Below, piece after piece: positions 1 to 7,441 of a stretch of 26,785 nucleotides of DNA. Each line of letters starts with the position of its first letter. Position 1 is the first letter of the stretch. The notes beneath the pieces were generated by a model that ran no database searches, was not told where the DNA came from, and saw only the letters and a list, made by a program, of their open reading frames with translations. A program made the translations under genes and the position numbers. The DNA is from an uncultured Roseburia sp. (GTDB lineage Bacteria > Bacillota > Clostridia > Lachnospirales > Lachnospiraceae): positions 1-26,785 of the forward strand of contig CAAELX010000014.1 in assembly GCA_900756925.1 (NCBI GenBank). Direction: 5' to 3'.

Positions 1-1
1 A

Positions 2-80
2 GTTCATGATATAATAAGACTGCCGAGCGAAGCGAGTGTAGATCAAGATCATGAAGCTATGCTTCATGATATAATGAGAC
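2..80 (+). repeat. Dispersed repeat, copy A, upstream of the peptidase gene
   Basis: Bases 2-45 match the reverse complement of 18499-18542 at 39 of 44 positions, so this is one copy of a dispersed element. An 18-base piece (3-20) is repeated at 63-80 with one change. Between them, 48-57 and 61-70 form a perfect 10-bp hairpin with a 3-base loop and no T-run, so it is not a classical terminator. Each 18-base piece contains TATAAT (10-15 and 70-75). The -35 region belonging to 10-15 would lie outside the window. The copy is oriented the same way relative to its downstream gene as copy B is to the CYTH gene. Confidence 0.7.
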
Positions 81-145
81 AAGTGCCAGAGCAGTAGAAT
101 TTGCGACAATGAAAAAAACGACGGCACAGAACAGGAGAAGAGAAT

Positions 146-1822
146 ATGAAATTTTCAGAAATGCCATATAAACGGATTGATATGGATGAGGTAAAGAAAA
201 CTTACCGTGATATCATTGACCGGACGAAAGCGGCTGGCAGTGGAGAGGAACAGTTTGAGATCCACAGAGAATACTATAAATTTATGGATGACATCCGGAC
301 CAGCATGGAACTTGCCATGATCCGTCATGATATCGACACGACAGATGAATTTTATGAAAAAGAAAGTGATTTCTACGATGAAGTAACTCCGATTATTAAT
401 CAGTATGAGAATGAATATGGCCAGGTGCTTTATGATTCTCCATACAGGGAGTATTTAGAGAGTAAGATTGGCAGGGTAACTTTTAAGAATATTGAGATCG
501 CCAATAAAGCATTTGATGAGAAGATTATTCCTCTGATGCAGGAGGAGAATGCGTTAAGCAGCCGTTACAGCAAGCTGATCGCAACTGCAAAGATCCCATT
601 CGAGGGAGAAATCTATAATCTGTCTTTGATGAAGAAGTTCCAGACAAGTCCGGACCGTGAGGTACGAAGAAAGGCATGGAAGGCGGTCAGCGATTATTTC
701 CTGTCTGTCACAGATGAGATCGATGAGATTTACGATAAGATGGTGAAGAACCGGACCGAGCAGGCAAGACAGCTTGGCTATGAGAATTATGTAGAGCTTG
801 GGTATTACCGCATGAACCGGAACTGCTATGATAAGGAGATGGTGGAAAACTTCCGCAAACAGGTAAAAGAATATTTTGTGCCATTTGCCAATAGGCTGCA
901 TGAACAGCGCAGAGCGCGGATAGGCGTTGATAAATTATCTTACATTGATACGGATGTATATTTTACAAACGGCAATCCAGCACCGACAGGAACACCGGAA
1001 GAGATACTTGCAGCAGGACAGAAGATGTACGGAGAACTGTCTCCTCAGACAAAAGAATTCTTTGATTTTATGATGGAGAATGAGCTGTTTGATGTGCTCG
1101 GCAGAAAGACAAAGCGTCAGGGTGGATATATGACATATATCCCGAACTTTAAGTCCCCGTTTATTTTTGCAAACTTTAACGGAACAAGCGGTGATGTTGA
1201 TGTGATCACGCATGAGTGTGGACATGCTTTCCAGGGATATATTGTGAGGGATGAGGAGATCCGTGAATTTGCGGATATAACGATGGAAACAGCGGAAATT
1301 CACTCTATGTCCATGGAATATTTCACTTATAACTGGATGGATCTGTTCTTTGGAGACAGAAAGGATGATTATCTGAAGATGCATCTGGAAGATTCTTCAG
1401 CATTTGTTCCATATGGATGCATGGTAGATGAATTCCAGCATATCGTATATGAAAACCCGGATATGACACCGGCTGAACGGAAAGCAGCCTGGGCAGGACT
1501 TGAGAAAGTTTACAGACCTCATATGGACTATGAGGAGGATCCGTTCTTTGGAAAAGGTGGATTTTGGCAGAGACAGCCTCATATTTTTGGAAGTCCATTC
1601 TATTACATTGATTATTGCCTGGCAAGTGTATGTGCAATGCAGTTTAAGGTAATGATGGATGAAGATTTCGGAAAAGCATGGGAGAATTATTACAAACTCT
1701 GCAAATTGTCAGCGAGAGATTTCTTCACGAATGTGATTACGGAAGCCGGACTTAAGAGTCCATTCGAAGATGGATGCATAAAAAACCTTGTTGACAAATT
1801 TGAAAAAAAGGCTTTTCATTAA
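146..1822 (+). CDS. pepF: M3 family oligoendopeptidase (PepF-like zinc metallopeptidase)
   Basis: A cytoplasmic zinc peptidase that cleaves short oligopeptides. The 558-residue length is right for the M3 oligoendopeptidase family. The zinc motif HECGH lies at residues 356-360, and the third ligand is probably the Glu near residue 384 in the helix reading ETAEIHSMSMEY, typical of this group. There is no signal peptide or membrane span, which fits a cytoplasmic enzyme. The ATG at 146 follows an AGGAGAAGAG ribosome site. The gene is closed by a strong terminator at 1885-1933, so it is transcribed apart from the peptide transporter downstream, but the two would work together: imported peptides need such an enzyme. 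Family certain; the exact subfamily (PepF versus a pz-peptidase-like branch) is not resolved. Confidence 0.93.
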   Translation: MKFSEMPYKRIDMDEVKKTYRDIIDRTKAAGSGEEQFEIHREYYKFMDDIRTSMELAMIRHDIDTTDEFYEKESDFYDEVTPIINQYENEYGQVLYDSPYREYLESKIGRVTFKNIEIANKAFDEKIIPLMQEENALSSRYSKLIATAKIPFEGEIYNLSLMKKFQTSPDREVRRKAWKAVSDYFLSVTDEIDEIYDKMVKNRTEQARQLGYENYVELGYYRMNRNCYDKEMVENFRKQVKEYFVPFANRLHEQRRARIGVDKLSYIDTDVYFTNGNPAPTGTPEEILAAGQKMYGELSPQTKEFFDFMMENELFDVLGRKTKRQGGYMTYIPNFKSPFIFANFNGTSGDVDVITHECGHAFQGYIVRDEEIREFADITMETAEIHSMSMEYFTYNWMDLFFGDRKDDYLKMHLEDSSAFVPYGCMVDEFQHIVYENPDMTPAERKAAWAGLEKVYRPHMDYEEDPFFGKGGFWQRQPHIFGSPFYYIDYCLASVCAMQFKVMMDEDFGKAWENYYKLCKLSARDFFTNVITEAGLKSPFEDGCIKNLVDKFEKKAFH

Positions 1823-1884
1823 AAACAGATTAAAAATGTCGGAAAAGACAGTGGATCCGTAAGAGGAAAATAGAATAACAGTTT

Positions 1885-1933
1885 AAGGCAGGGAAAGGCC
1901 CCTAATCAGGGGGATTCCCTGCCTTATTTTTTT
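1885..1933 (+). terminator. Intrinsic terminator of the peptidase gene
   Basis: Bases 1885-1895 and 1915-1925 form a perfect 11-bp stem, with further G/C pairing possible in the loop (CCCC/GGGG), followed by a T-rich run through 1933. It lies 63 bases after the stop codon. Confidence 0.92.
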
Positions 1934-2002
1934 ACTTTATGAAAAAGTTATACAACCAGAGACAGAAATCAGAAAGAAAATTGTCAGATACGACAAGAAG
2001 GA

Positions 2003-2233
2003 ATGGCAGATGGTGATGGATCTTACACAGTAGATCCAGCAATCAGCATGACATATCTTACAAATGACGGAACCGGACATGTTGCGGTTGCAGAATTTGT
2101 ACAGCAGGATCTTGCATTACTTGGTATCAACCTCGAGATTAGATCAGAAGACTGGAACGTATTCTTAGAGGATCGTAAGAACGGTAACTTCACAATCGAA
2201 CGTGAAGGATGGCTTGCAGCAGCAGAAATTTAA
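2003..2233 (+). pseudogene. Remnant of an OppA-type peptide-binding protein
   Basis: The open frame encodes about 76 residues that read as an internal piece of the C-terminal half of an OppA/DppE-type binding protein: a TNDGTGHVAVAEFVQQDL strand-helix unit, then a stretch ending in a REGW motif that normally continues as GW-x-ADYNDP. Here it runs into AAAEI and a stop. Homologous frame continues a few codons upstream (from about 1988) without a start. No signal peptide and neither complete lobe is present, so it cannot be a functional binding protein. It is of a different SBP branch from the intact gene at 2610. It is probably a deletion remnant of a former gene of the same locus. A hairpin follows at 2250-2297. 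Confidence 0.75.
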
Positions 2234-2249
2234 AATTTGTTTACTCGAA

Positions 2250-2300
2250 AACAAAATCCCGGAAAGCCAGAAATCGCTGATTTTCGGGGATTTTGTTATT
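2250..2300 (+). terminator. Hairpin after the SBP remnant, probable terminator
   Basis: Bases 2250-2264 and 2283-2297 pair as a long stem (AACAAAATCCC with GGGGATTTTGTT, minor mismatch). The following T-run is weak, so termination efficiency is uncertain. It may be the old terminator of the lost binding-protein gene. Confidence 0.55.
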
Positions 2301-2340
2301 AAAATGGGGAAAAATGGCAGTAGGGAAAGCAGAAAAACTA

Positions 2341-2368
2341 TTGACAAATCTGTTGACACATGTATAAT
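2341..2368 (+). promoter_or_regulatory. Sigma-A promoter upstream of the peptide transporter operon
   Basis: TTGACA (2341-2346) and TATAAT (2363-2368) both match consensus, with a 16-base spacer. Transcription would begin near 2374-2376. A second TTGACA at 2353-2358 is too close to the -10 to be used with it. Transcripts from here meet the terminator at 2411-2448 before reaching the binding-protein gene at 2610. Confidence 0.8.
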
Positions 2369-2373
2369 AATAA

Positions 2374-2448
2374 AAGTGCTGTATGTGGACAGCGGACAAA
2401 TGTATCTGGTAAGTGCATCGGACATAAAGTGTCTGATAGCACTTTTTT
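2374..2448 (+). ncRNA. Short leader RNA or small RNA ending in an intrinsic terminator
   Basis: From the predicted start near 2374 to the end of the T-run is about 75 bases. The first bases (AAGTGCT, 2374-2380) can pair with AGCACTT (2438-2444), the same arm that AAGTGC (2411-2416) uses in the terminator, so the RNA has two mutually exclusive folds. GGACA occurs at 2387, 2395 and 2420 and TGTC at 2430, which allows further alternative pairing. It does not match any riboswitch class I can recall. It could be an attenuator for the transporter operon or an independent small RNA. Confidence 0.4.
2411..2448 (+). terminator. Terminator/attenuator ahead of the binding-protein gene
   Basis: AAGTGC (2411-2416) pairs with GCACTT (2439-2444), and the inner arms 2417-2424 and 2430-2437 pair over 8 bp with one G-T wobble around a TAAAG loop. 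There is a single bulged A at 2438. Six T residues (2443-2448) follow. It sits 43 bases downstream of the -10 box and 162 bases before the ATG of the operon's first gene. Confidence 0.75.
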
Positions 2449-2609
2449 GGTTATAATAAAATAATTTAACGCGATAAAGCAATACACTGCTAACATAGCA
2501 GAGATATATCGGATAGCAGAAAGACGTCCGTCTGTGGAAGACAGTATGACAGGAGAGATATAAACGCATGAGCGCTTATATAGATTTTATTTCTATAGGA
2601 GGAAATATT

Positions 2610-4805
2610 ATGAAGAAGAAAGTAGTAAGCTTAATGCTTGTACTTGCCATGACAGCCAGCATGACTGCATGTGGCGGTAACAAGGCTAATTCTGCTGACG
2701 CTGATTCTGTAGCTAATACAGAAGAAGTTGGCGGAACAGAAGAAGCAGGAGCAGGCGAAGAATCTGCAATGCCTGCAAACTACGAAGAGACATCTGCTGA
2801 ATTATATGATGCAGAGCTCGGTGATTTCTGGGCAGCATACCAGAAAGTTGATGAAGCACAGACAGTTTCTGAGAGATTCGCCCTTCAGGCAATCGCAGAA
2901 GCCAAGTTAATGGAGTCAGCAGTTATGCTTCCATTACAGTCAAAAGGTGGTAACTATGCGATCACACGTGTCGCTCCTTACACAATTGACTACACTCTGT
3001 GGGGCAACGATGCGGACAGATTCCATAACGCCCTTGTAACAACAGATTTAATCAAAGCTTCCGATGTCAGTACAATGAGAGCAAAATGGGCTGAATTAAA
3101 AGGAACAGGTGAGTACGAAGACTGGGCAAGATCTTATCTTGAGAGTCAGGGATACACAATCAAAGATACTTACAACTACAACCTTTACACCCAGGATCCT
3201 ACAACATGGGATGTTCTTTCTACTTCCCAGGCAGTAGACGCTGAAGTACTTGTTAACACATACGACGGATTAATGGAGTATGACGGAGAAGGAACTTTAC
3301 AGCCTGCATTAGCTGAGAGCTATGAAGTATCTGACGACGGATTAACCTATACATTCCACATCCGTGACGGTGTTTCATGGGTTGATTCCCAGGGAAGAGC
3401 TGTTGCTGATGTGACAGCAGACGATTTCGTTGCTGGTATGCAGCATATGATGGATGCTCAGGGTGGTCTTGAGTACTTAATCGAAGGTATCATCACAAAT
3501 GCATCTGAGTACATCTCCGGTGAAGTGACAGACTTCTCCCAGGTTGGAGTAGAAGCTGTTGATGACAATACATTAGTATACCATCTGGAAGCTCCATGCA
3601 CTTACTTCACAACCATGCTTGGCTATAGCGTATTCGCTCCAATGAGCAGAACATTCTATGAGTCTATGGGTGGTAAGTTCGGCGTTGAGTACGATCCAAG
3701 TGCAGCAGATTACACATATGGTAAAGGTCCTGACTCTATCGCATACTGCGGACCATACGTTGTAAAGAACTTCACATCTGAGAACACAATCGTATTCCAG
3801 GCTAATGAGTCTTACTGGAATGCAGACGGTATCAACGTCCACACATTAACATGGTTATTCAATGATGGATCTGATGCTACCAAGACATACAATGACACAA
3901 TTTCCGGAACATTAGACGGAACAGGTCTTAACTCTGCAGCTTTAACAGCTTGCAAGGCTGACGGATATTTTGATGATTATGCATATGTAGCTCTTACAGA
4001 TGCTACCTCTTACATGGGATTCTTCAACATCAACCGTAACCAGTTCGCTAACACAAACGATTCTACAAAGTGTGTATCTGAACAGACAGAGGAAGATGCT
4101 GCAAGAACAAAACAGGCTATGCAGAACGTTCACTTCCGTAGAGCAGTTGCTATGGGCTTAGACCGTGGTACTTACATGGCTCAGACAGTTGGTGATGACT
4201 TAAAATATGCTTCCATGAGAAACTCTTACACACCAGGTAACTTCGTATCCTTAGAGGAAGAGACAACTGTTGATATCAACGGAACAGCTACCACATATCC
4301 TGCAGGAACATACTACGGACAGATCGTTCAGGATCAGATCGATGCTGATGGCGTGAAGATCACAGTATGGGATCCAACAGCTAACGAAGGCGCTGGTTCT
4401 TCCGATGGTTATGACGGATGGTACAGCCCAGAGAATGCAATGGAAGAATTAAATCAGGCAGTAGAAGAATTAGCAGCAGACGGACTTACAATCGACGCTG
4501 AGAACCCAATCCAGATCGATCTTGGATATCCAGCAGCTATGGAGACATTTACTAACAGAGCGAACTCTGTAAAGCAGTCCGTCGAGGCTTCTACACAGGG
4601 ACTTGTTCAGATCAACTTAGTTGCAGCAGCAGACGCTACAGACTGGTACTACAGCGGATACTACATGAACTATGGTTATGAGATGAACTACGACTTCTGT
4701 GACTTATCCGGATGGGGTCCTGACTACGGTGATCCTGCATCATACCTGGATACATTCCAGCCAGAATATGCCGGATACATGATCAAATCTATCGGTATTT
4801 ACTAA
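2610..4805 (+). CDS. oppA: Ami/Opp-type oligopeptide-binding lipoprotein, apparently circularly permuted
   Basis: Extracellular peptide-binding subunit of the transporter encoded downstream. The start is the ATG after AGGAGG (2597-2602), giving 731 residues. Residues 1-21 form a lipoprotein signal with lipobox MTAC, followed by an acidic linker to about 60. Residues 66-182 resemble the C-terminal segment of streptococcal AmiA/AliB (motifs VMLPLQSKGG and ITRVAPYT, then a charged helical tail). Residues about 185-731 run from the normal N-terminal lobe I strand (TYDGLMEYD, SDDGLTYTFHIRDGVSW), through lobe II (NVHFRRAVAMGLDR), to GWGPDYGDPASYLDTF and stop at residue 731, just where AmiA/AliB would continue with the segment found here at the N-terminus. 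Each block occurs once, so total length is near normal. Family assignment is firm; the permutation is inferred from remembered homologues. Confidence 0.9.
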   Translation: MKKKVVSLMLVLAMTASMTACGGNKANSADADSVANTEEVGGTEEAGAGEESAMPANYEETSAELYDAELGDFWAAYQKVDEAQTVSERFALQAIAEAKLMESAVMLPLQSKGGNYAITRVAPYTIDYTLWGNDADRFHNALVTTDLIKASDVSTMRAKWAELKGTGEYEDWARSYLESQGYTIKDTYNYNLYTQDPTTWDVLSTSQAVDAEVLVNTYDGLMEYDGEGTLQPALAESYEVSDDGLTYTFHIRDGVSWVDSQGRAVADVTADDFVAGMQHMMDAQGGLEYLIEGIITNASEYISGEVTDFSQVGVEAVDDNTLVYHLEAPCTYFTTMLGYSVFAPMSRTFYESMGGKFGVEYDPSAADYTYGKGPDSIAYCGPYVVKNFTSENTIVFQANESYWNADGINVHTLTWLFNDGSDATKTYNDTISGTLDGTGLNSAALTACKADGYFDDYAYVALTDATSYMGFFNINRNQFANTNDSTKCVSEQTEEDAARTKQAMQNVHFRRAVAMGLDRGTYMAQTVGDDLKYASMRNSYTPGNFVSLEEETTVDINGTATTYPAGTYYGQIVQDQIDADGVKITVWDPTANEGAGSSDGYDGWYSPENAMEELNQAVEELAADGLTIDAENPIQIDLGYPAAMETFTNRANSVKQSVEASTQGLVQINLVAAADATDWYYSGYYMNYGYEMNYDFCDLSGWGPDYGDPASYLDTFQPEYAGYMIKSIGIY

Positions 4806-4830
4806 ATCGTATCTACGAAATATTAACACT

Positions 4831-4862
4831 GCATCGGAGCGGGGGTAACCCCGCTCCCGTGC
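4831..4862 (+). other. GC-rich hairpin between binding protein and permease genes
   Basis: Bases 4831-4844 and 4849-4862 form a 14-bp stem with one mismatch and one wobble, closed by a GTAA (GNRA) tetraloop. No T-run follows, so it is not expected to terminate. It sits 25 bases after the binding-protein stop codon. Such hairpins commonly protect the upstream message from 3' exonucleases and raise binding-protein yield relative to permease. Confidence 0.7.
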
Positions 4863-4883
4863 ACTATTGATGAGTGAACAATT

Positions 4884-6455
4884 ATGACAAAATATTTATT
4901 AAAACGTATATTACATGGACTTGTGTCAATCATGATCGTAGTAGCCCTTGTTATGATCATGATCTACAGTATGTTGGACCGTAACCTTGTTTTTGCAGGG
5001 GATAATAAGTATTCCCATACAAGCAACAATGCGAGAACAGTTTATAAGTATTCGAAATGGGAAGATTATGGTTACCTGGATTATGTAACCTATTCTGACT
5101 GGCTGACAGAGCTGGTAAACAAAGGAGAACTGACAGACGAAGAGAGATCTGCAGTCGTTGGATTCGGAAGAACCAAGGATGCCGATTCCGAGGAAGTCAG
5201 CAAATATGTAAAAAAATTCACAAAGTATTATAAGTCTCAGGGATACACAGTTGTCCGTAAGGATGCTGTCATGATGAACAAGAAGAAGTATGCCGACGGC
5301 GGTCAGCAACAGCTTTTTGCGTATAAAGATGTCCCATTGACTACCCGTATGGCAAAGTACTTTTCCAATCTGATCACATTTGATCATATTGATAATGTCG
5401 AAGATATCGTAGGTGAGAGAGGTGTCACCTTTACGTTACATGATCCCGTATATGGTGGGGAGAAGTTCTCACCGGCTATTATCGGTAATGGTACAACACA
5501 CAAGTATTTACTTTATTGTAACTCTAAGTTCCCATTTATTCACCAGAATATTGTGACGATCAACCTTGGAACTTCCTATACAGTAAATCAGGGTGTGGAT
5601 ATATTCAGTACGATGACAACACATCAGGGATCTTATATAAAATCAACAATTACTTATCCGACAGGTCTCACAGAGAAGAGTGCGGATGATCTGCACACAG
5701 CCACTTACATGAAGGGGTCGAGAGAGTCCAGCATGGTATATGAGTCCCGTTATGATGATGATTACACAAATGTTGCAACAGTAAAATCCGGAAAATCAAA
5801 AGTAGGCTACTCTTTTGTGATCGGTATTATCGCTGTTATCCTGTCTTACCTGATCGGTGTGCCGCTCGGTATCCTGATGGCAAGAAAGAAAGACAAGTTA
5901 GTAGATAAAATCGGAACCGTTTATATTGTATTTATTATCGCAGTACCATCCCTTGCGTATATCTTCTTATTCAAGGCGATCGGTGGAGGCATAGGCCTGC
6001 CGACAACCTTCGATATGGAATCTCCGAGCAAGTTAATGTATGTGCTGCCAATTATCTCCTTAGCACTTCCGTCTGTTGCAAACCTGATGAAGTGGTTAAG
6101 ACGATACATGATTGACCAGATGAATTCGGATTACGTCAAGTTCGCTAGATCCGGTGGTCTGACAGAGGGTGAGATTTTTACCAAACACATTTTAAAGAAT
6201 GCAGCGATCCCGATTATCCAGGGTATCCCGGCTGCAGTGCTTGGAGCACTGACAGGAGCCATCATCACAGAGCGTGTGTATGTCGTTCCTGGTATCGGTA
6301 ACTTATTAACAGCGGCTATCAACAAATATGATAATGGTGTTATCGTAGGTGGAACCTTATTCTACGCTATTTTAACAGTAACATCCCTTATCTTAGGTGA
6401 CGTTTTAATGTCAATGGTTGATCCTAGAATTTCATTCTCGACAAAGGACAGGTAA
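4884..6455 (+). CDS. oppB: Oligopeptide ABC transporter permease, AmiC/OppB type
   Basis: One of the two membrane subunits of the peptide importer. The 523-residue protein has a first span at about 12-31, then a large extracellular region to about 308, and the remaining spans from about 309 to 510. The large ectodomain matches the streptococcal AmiC type (about 500 residues), including THKYLLYCNSKFPFIHQN and INLGTSY, and not the shorter enteric OppB. The cytoplasmic coupling helix is present (FARSGGLTEGEIFTKHILKNA region, about 420-440), as is the terminal DPRISF signature. The ATG at 4884 is preceded only by a weak GAGTGA. The next gene begins 6 bases after the stop, so the two permeases are probably translationally coupled. 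Confidence 0.93.
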   Translation: MTKYLLKRILHGLVSIMIVVALVMIMIYSMLDRNLVFAGDNKYSHTSNNARTVYKYSKWEDYGYLDYVTYSDWLTELVNKGELTDEERSAVVGFGRTKDADSEEVSKYVKKFTKYYKSQGYTVVRKDAVMMNKKKYADGGQQQLFAYKDVPLTTRMAKYFSNLITFDHIDNVEDIVGERGVTFTLHDPVYGGEKFSPAIIGNGTTHKYLLYCNSKFPFIHQNIVTINLGTSYTVNQGVDIFSTMTTHQGSYIKSTITYPTGLTEKSADDLHTATYMKGSRESSMVYESRYDDDYTNVATVKSGKSKVGYSFVIGIIAVILSYLIGVPLGILMARKKDKLVDKIGTVYIVFIIAVPSLAYIFLFKAIGGGIGLPTTFDMESPSKLMYVLPIISLALPSVANLMKWLRRYMIDQMNSDYVKFARSGGLTEGEIFTKHILKNAAIPIIQGIPAAVLGALTGAIITERVYVVPGIGNLLTAAINKYDNGVIVGGTLFYAILTVTSLILGDVLMSMVDPRISFSTKDR

Positions 6456-6461
6456 TTAGAA

Positions 6462-7430
6462 ATGAGTCAGGATTTAGAAAAATTCGGTATGCCGGAGGAA
6501 GAATTATTCGCTCCGGTAGACCATAGTGATCTGGAATCAGAGAAGATTACAGCGCCGAGATATTCTTACTGGCACTCTGTATTCCGTGTATTTTTTAAGA
6601 AAAAAATTAATATTATTGTTTTAGCTATTTTAGGTGCATTGATTGCGGTCACTTATATTTACCCGGTATTTGTAGAGTATGACAAGTTCGGTAACCTAAT
6701 GGATGCAACCACAAAGCACTTATCACCATCCGCTGCCATCGAGAGACTTGGGTTCAGCATCCACTGGATCTTAGGTACCGGTGCGGCAGGACAGTCCACA
6801 TTTGATGCAGTATGGTTTGGATCAAGAATTTCCATTTCCCTTGCCTTCATCTGTGCAGCGATCAACCTGTCTGTCGGTGTGGTAGTCGGATCTATCTGGG
6901 GATTCTCCAAGAAAGTGGATATGTTCATGCAGGAGGTATACAACATCCTTGCCAACATCCCATATATCTTACTGATCTCCGTTATGATCATGTTATTAAA
7001 AGCCGGTTTCTGGACCATGGTACTGGCGCTGACCATTACCGGATGGCTTGGAATCGCTTACTTCATCCGTACACAGGTCGTGATTATCCGAGACAGAGAG
7101 TACAACCTTGCATCTAAGTGTCTTGGAACAAGCACCTTTAAGATTGCAATGAAGAATATTCTTCCATTTATGACATCTGTTATTGTAACACTGGCAGCAA
7201 CAGAGATCCCATCCTACATTTCTTACGAGGTGTTCTTAGCTTACATCGGTATGGGTATGTCAGATATGTCACTTGGTAGATTGATTTACGAGTCAGAAAG
7301 TGCGATGCTTACCCCAGGCTGGCAGTTCGAGTTCTGGAGCCCGGTAGTCGTTGCTTCTATCATCACAATCGTATTATACGTGGTAGGACAGAACCTTGGT
7401 GATGCATCTGACCCGAGAACACATATGTAG
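6462..7430 (+). CDS. oppC: Oligopeptide ABC transporter permease, AmiD/OppC type
   Basis: The second membrane subunit, 322 residues. The N-terminus is cytoplasmic (APRYSYWHSVFRVFFKKK at about 31-48), as in AmiD, followed by a first span at about 49-68 and five more, with the coupling loop LASKCLGTSTFKIAMKNI near residues 213-230 and the family ending VVGQNLGDASDPRTHM. Length is normal for AmiD (about 308). It lies 6 bases after oppB and 11 bases before oppD, so it is clearly in the same operon. No anomaly was seen in this subunit, in contrast to the binding protein and ATPases. Confidence 0.94.
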   Translation: MSQDLEKFGMPEEELFAPVDHSDLESEKITAPRYSYWHSVFRVFFKKKINIIVLAILGALIAVTYIYPVFVEYDKFGNLMDATTKHLSPSAAIERLGFSIHWILGTGAAGQSTFDAVWFGSRISISLAFICAAINLSVGVVVGSIWGFSKKVDMFMQEVYNILANIPYILLISVMIMLLKAGFWTMVLALTITGWLGIAYFIRTQVVIIRDREYNLASKCLGTSTFKIAMKNILPFMTSVIVTLAATEIPSYISYEVFLAYIGMGMSDMSLGRLIYESESAMLTPGWQFEFWSPVVVASIITIVLYVVGQNLGDASDPRTHM

Positions 7431-7441
7431 AGGTTAGTTAG

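Noticed and set aside
2202..2456. 84-codon open frame across the leader region
   Set aside because: It runs through two hairpins and a promoter, has no ribosome site and no recognisable protein features.
4884..6455. Very large ectodomain in the OppB permease as a novelty
   Set aside because: Streptococcal AmiC has the same extended extracellular region and matching motifs (HKYLLY, FPFxHQN, NLGxSY), so it is normal for Ami-type transporters.
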